A stretch of 64,000 nucleotides of DNA from Pseudomonas sp. JAI120 (lineage in GTDB: Bacteria > Pseudomonadota > Gammaproteobacteria > Pseudomonadales > Pseudomonadaceae): NCBI RefSeq assembly GCF_014207255.1, contig NZ_JACHCZ010000004.1, positions 62,001 through 126,000 of the forward strand, in the 5' to 3' direction. How positions within the stretch are numbered: the first letter of the stretch is position 1; every line of letters begins with the position of its first letter. Below, one piece after another: positions 60,515 to 64,000 of the stretch. Made by a program: the position numbers and the translations under genes. A model generated the notes under the pieces. It was not told the origin of the DNA. It was given only the letters and a program-made list of their open reading frames with translations, and did no database searches.

Positions 60515-63500
60515 TTAGTCATTATTATTGGGGTGACGCCGTAGATCCAAGGTCATCGGGAATTCGTCATTGATCACAACACTCGGCACGGTGAGCTTCC
60601 CAGGCGTGTGGCCGAGACGGAAAAACCGTGCCATGCGCCGACTCTCAGCCTCATTGGCGTTCACCGGCAAGCTGTCGTAGTTACGCCCGCCCGGATGTGC
60701 AACATGGTACTGGCAGCCGCCCAACGAGCGCTGCATCCAGGTGTCCAGCAGGTCGAACACCAGCGGCGCATGGACCGGGATGGTCGGTTGCAGGCAATTG
60801 GCCGGTTGCCAGGCGCGGTAACGCACGCCGGCGACGAACTCACCGATGCGCCCGGTCGGTTGCAGCGGCACCGGGATGCCATTGCAGGTCAACAGGTAGC
60901 GTTGCGGCGGCAGCCCGCTCAACTTCACCTGCAAGCGCTCCAGGGACGAATCCACATAACGCACCGTACCGCCCACCGCACCCTCTTCGCCCAGTACATG
61001 CCAAGGCTCCAGGGCCTGGCGCAGTTCCAGTTCGATCCCGCTGACGGCGTAATCGCCCACCTTGGGGAAGCGGAACTCCAGGTGCGCGGCGAACCATTCG
61101 GCGCGCAACGGGTAACCGGCGGCGTTCAACTCGACGATCACATCGGCAAAATCCTGCTCGATAAAGTGCGGCAACAGGAAGCGGTCATGCAACTCGGTGC
61201 CCCAGCGCGCCAATTTCGGTGGTGCATAGGGTTCACGCCAGAAGCGCGCGACCAGCGCCCGCAGCAGCAGTTGCTGGGTCAGGCTCATGCGCGCATGGGG
61301 CGGCATTTCGAAGGCGCGCAACTCGAGCAAGCCCAGGCGGCCAGTGGCACCGTCGGGCGAGTAGAGTTTGTCGATACAGAATTCGGCGCGGTGGGTGTTG
61401 CCCGTCACGTCGATCAACAGGTTGCGCAGCAGGCGATCCACCAACCACGGCGGGCATTCTTCACCCGGCTGCGGCATTTGGGCAAAGGCGATTTCCAGCT
61501 CATACAGCGCGTCGTTACGGGCTTCGTCCACCCGCGGAGCCTGGGAGGTCGGGCCGATAAACAGGCCGGAAAACAGGTACGACAGCGAGGGGTGGTTGTG
61601 CCAATAGCTGATCAGGCTGCGCAGCAGGTCGGGCCGGCGCAGGAACGGCGAATCCTTGGGCGTCGCGCCCCCCAGCACAAAGTGGTTACCGCCGCCGGTG
61701 CCGGTGTGGCGGCCGTCGATCATGAATTTCTCGGTGGTCAGCCGGGTTTGCCGCGCCTCTTCGTAGAGGAACTCGGTGCGCTCCACCAACTCGTCCCAGG
61801 TCGCAGACGGCTGCACGTTGACCTCGATCACACCCGGATCCGGCGTAACACGGAAGTTGCTCAGGCGCATATCGAACGGTGGTTCGTAGCCTTCCAGCAG
61901 CACCGGGCAGTGCAGCTCCTCGGCGGTGGCTTCGATGGCGGCCACCAGCTCCAGGTAATCCTCGACGCGCTCCAGCGGCGGCATAAACAGGTACAGGCGC
62001 CCTTCCCGCGCTTCGGCGCAGAGGGCGGTGCGGGTCAGCCAGTCGGCGGACTCGTCGACCTTGGGCACACGCTCGTCGCTCGGCGCAGGTTCGCCATGGC
62101 TTTGCAGTTGCGTGCTGGTCGGCAGTTCCGGCCGATCCTGGTTAGGGTCGGTGGGGTGCACGAACGGATACTCAGCCGCCGTCACCCACGGCTGCGAGGC
62201 CAACGGCAGGCGATAGCCCAGCGGCGAATCCCCCGGCACCAGGCGGCAATGGTTATCGCGCAGGTACCAACGCCCACTCTGCCAGCGATCATTGGCGGCG
62301 GTGCGTGCCAGCGGCAACACCTGGCCGATGACTTTATCCAGGCCCTGGCTGAACACTTTGCGCAAGCGCTCGCGCTCCAGGTCGTCGCTCAAGCGCGGGT
62401 CCTGGGCCGTGACGTTTTGTGGCAACGCACCTTCGCGCCACAGGTAGTAGAAATTGTCTTCGAAGGCCGGGAATACAAAGCGCGCCGGCAGCTTGAGGCG
62501 CTCGGCGACGCTGGCCAGGAAGCGCCCGGCCATTACGCCATCGGCGCCGTAGTCCTGCTGTTCATCGGCAATAAGCGCGCTGTTGTGCCAGATGGGCACG
62601 CCGTCACGGCGCCAATAGCAGTTAAGCGACCAGCGCGGCAATTGTTCGCCGGGGTACCACTTGCCCTGGCCGAAGTGCACCAGGCCCTTGGGTGCGTAGT
62701 GCTTGCGCATGCGCTGGAACAGTTCGGCGGACAAGCGTCGTTTATCCGGGCCGAGGGCAGCGGTGTTCCACTCGGCGCCGTCAGGGTCGTCAATGGAGAC
62801 GAAGGTCGGCTCGCCGCCCATGGTCAGGCGCACATCATCCTTGAGCAGGTCGCCATCGATCTGCCGGCCCAGGGCCTGGATCGCCAGCCATTGCTCTTCG
62901 GTGTAGGGCTTGGTGACCCGTGGCGCTTCCCAGATGCGCTCAACCGACATCTCGTGAGTAAATTCGCACTCGCACGGCTCCACCAGCCCACTGATCGGTG
63001 CGGCAGACGATGGATCAGGACTACAGGCCAACGGGATATGCCCTTCACCGGCGAACAGCCCGGAAGTGGCATCCAGGCCGATCCAGCCGGCGCCGGGCAA
63101 ATACACTTCGCACCAGGCATGCAGGTCGGTGAAGTCGACGTCGGTGCCGGAGGGGCCGTCAAGGGCTTTGACGTCGGCGGTCAACTGAATCAGATAACCG
63201 GACACAAACCGCGCCGCCAACCCGAGGTTGCGCAGCAACTGCACCAACAACCAGGCCGAATCACGGCAGGAGCCGGACGCGTTTTCCAGGGTGAATTCCG
63301 GGGTTTGCACCCCCGGTTCCATGCGGATCAGGTAGCCGATGTCGGCGGCCAGGCGCTGGTTGAGGCCCACCAGGAAATCCACGGCCGGCAGCGGCGTGCG
63401 GTCGATGCCGGCCAGGTAGGCGGCAAACTTCGGCGTCAGCGGTAGGGTTTCCAGGTACGGCGCCAGCTCGCGCTGCTCATCGGCGGCGTAGCTGAAGGGG

Positions 63501-63805
63501 ATTTTTTCGGCGTAGGGCTCAAGGAAAAAGTCGAACGGGTTGAACACCGCCATCTCGGCGACCAGGTCGACTTCGATGCGCAACTCGTCAGTCTTTTCCG
63601 GGAACACCAGACGCGCCAGGTAATTGCCCTGGGGGTCCTGCTGCCAATTGATGAAATGCTGCTCGGGCAGCACTTTGAGTGCATAGGACAAAATCCGCGT
63701 GCGGCTGTGGGCCGCCGGGCGCAGACGTACGATCTGCGGGCCGAGTTCGACCGCGCGGTCGTAGCGGTAATGCGTAACGTGGTGCAACGCGACATGAATC
63801 GACAC
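60515..63805 (-). CDS. Large transglutaminase / DUF2126 protein
   Basis: A 1096-residue protein. The first ~290 residues are a transglutaminase-like unit: an N-terminal beta domain (VALHHVTHYRYDRAVELGPQ) and a core with C180 (ASGSCRDSAWLL), H229 (DLHAWCEVYLP) and D245 (GLDATSG). The remaining ~790 residues are DUF2126, with TRLTTEKFMIDGRHTGTGGG and NHFVLGGATPKDSPFLRRPD. Substrate unknown. The GTG at 63805 is chosen: it is preceded by AGGAGGCCGCC and is downstream of a sigma-54 site, whereas a start at 63847 would overlap that promoter. Confidence 0.9.
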   Translation of the reverse strand: MSIHVALHHVTHYRYDRAVELGPQIVRLRPAAHSRTRILSYALKVLPEQHFINWQQDPQGNYLARLVFPEKTDELRIEVDLVAEMAVFNPFDFFLEPYAEKIPFSYAADEQRELAPYLETLPLTPKFAAYLAGIDRTPLPAVDFLVGLNQRLAADIGYLIRMEPGVQTPEFTLENASGSCRDSAWLLVQLLRNLGLAARFVSGYLIQLTADVKALDGPSGTDVDFTDLHAWCEVYLPGAGWIGLDATSGLFAGEGHIPLACSPDPSSAAPISGLVEPCECEFTHEMSVERIWEAPRVTKPYTEEQWLAIQALGRQIDGDLLKDDVRLTMGGEPTFVSIDDPDGAEWNTAALGPDKRRLSAELFQRMRKHYAPKGLVHFGQGKWYPGEQLPRWSLNCYWRRDGVPIWHNSALIADEQQDYGADGVMAGRFLASVAERLKLPARFVFPAFEDNFYYLWREGALPQNVTAQDPRLSDDLERERLRKVFSQGLDKVIGQVLPLARTAANDRWQSGRWYLRDNHCRLVPGDSPLGYRLPLASQPWVTAAEYPFVHPTDPNQDRPELPTSTQLQSHGEPAPSDERVPKVDESADWLTRTALCAEAREGRLYLFMPPLERVEDYLELVAAIEATAEELHCPVLLEGYEPPFDMRLSNFRVTPDPGVIEVNVQPSATWDELVERTEFLYEEARQTRLTTEKFMIDGRHTGTGGGNHFVLGGATPKDSPFLRRPDLLRSLISYWHNHPSLSYLFSGLFIGPTSQAPRVDEARNDALYELEIAFAQMPQPGEECPPWLVDRLLRNLLIDVTGNTHRAEFCIDKLYSPDGATGRLGLLELRAFEMPPHARMSLTQQLLLRALVARFWREPYAPPKLARWGTELHDRFLLPHFIEQDFADVIVELNAAGYPLRAEWFAAHLEFRFPKVGDYAVSGIELELRQALEPWHVLGEEGAVGGTVRYVDSSLERLQVKLSGLPPQRYLLTCNGIPVPLQPTGRIGEFVAGVRYRAWQPANCLQPTIPVHAPLVFDLLDTWMQRSLGGCQYHVAHPGGRNYDSLPVNANEAESRRMARFFRLGHTPGKLTVPSVVINDEFPMTLDLRRHPNNND

Positions 63806-63843
63806 GGCGGCCTCCTGCGAGCCAGGGCATGGACACAAAGCGC

Positions 63844-63858
63844 GCAAGACTTATGCCA
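63844..63858 (-). promoter_or_regulatory. Sigma-54 promoter candidate for the DUF2126 transglutaminase gene
   Basis: On the minus strand TGGCATAAGTCTTGC has correct sigma-54 spacing (GG-N10-GC) and differs from TGGCACG at two positions. It predicts a start near 63832 and a short leader to the GTG at 63805. Weaker than the braC and ureE sites. Confidence 0.55.
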
Positions 63859-64000
63859 GAGCGGCGGTCATTGCGCTTTATCGTAAGACCCGGTGCAGTA
63901 CAGCACCAAAACGGCGCCAACGGTGGTGTCGTGGTGCAGGCGCCGCACATATTTGTGGCGTTAATGTGAGGATGGGTGGCGAATCTACCCAATCAACGGG

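Noticed and set aside
60608..63445. A long open frame (about 945 codons) on the plus strand
   Set aside because: It is antisense to the DUF2126 transglutaminase gene, whose triad and domains are clear. The antisense product is low-complexity, rich in Arg, Gln, His and Gly.

Overview
The window is about 64 kb of high-GC, densely coded chromosome from a Pseudomonas, most likely the P. fluorescens group. The evidence is gene content and order (split cob cluster, urt-ure urea cluster with acetyltransferases inside the urease operon, bra/liv operon, amaA-amaB, pncB-nadE-azurin) and many REP/REPIN palindromes built on GTGGGAGGGGGCTTGC-type cores, which sit in most gene gaps. No rRNA, tRNA, CRISPR array, prophage or insertion sequence was seen.

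Layout. 1-3.2 kb: cobalamin biosynthesis (cobG running off the left edge, divergent cobL-cobK). 3.2-4.3 kb: a small accessory patch with an 83-aa DUF3077/DUF6124-like gene behind a highly structured leader, and a short antitoxin-like gene. 4.4-9.4 kb: copper acquisition (two DUF2946 proteins, a PCu(A)C chaperone, an OprC-type TonB receptor, a PepSY membrane protein). 9.5-17.4 kb: one giant gene (2620 aa) made of twelve related modules of about 200-225 aa; three modules keep JAB/DUF4329-like metal-binding signatures. 17.6-27.7 kb: urea ABC transporter urtABCDE, then ureD, ureA, two GNAT acetyltransferases, ureB and ureC. 27.7-31.3 kb: CbpA, a YegD-like Hsp70 and an AI-2E-type permease. 31.5-36.6 kb: PsiF protein, EamA exporter, a lipase without signal peptide, a ferritin-like protein, AsmA. 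36.9-38.6 kb: secreted repeat protein, DesT-like regulator, NlpC/P60 peptidase. 38.8-41.3 kb: ureEFG-ureJ. 41.4-44.2 kb: AGE epimerase, SDR, and a 0.7 kb gene-free stretch with DnaA-box-like sites. 44.2-49.3 kb: branched-chain amino acid ABC transporter braCDEFG. 49.6-53.7 kb: pipecolate/aminoadipate catabolism amaA-amaB and a LysR regulator. 53.8-56.5 kb: pncB, nadE, azurin. 56.6-64 kb: a 60-aa charged protein and a transglutaminase / ATP-grasp / alpha-E / DUF2126-transglutaminase group.

How it fits together. Nitrogen acquisition is the main theme. Sequences with correct sigma-54 spacing (GG-N10-GC) lie before urtA, ureE, braC and the DUF2126 transglutaminase gene, so urea uptake, urease, urease maturation and amino-acid uptake may all answer to RpoN/NtrC. 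REP palindromes often fill the gap between convergent genes and can overlap stop codons, so they probably also act as transcript ends.

The best candidate for an undescribed system is the giant twelve-module protein. The next best is the leader of the 83-aa gene, where base pairing can hide or expose the ribosome binding site.
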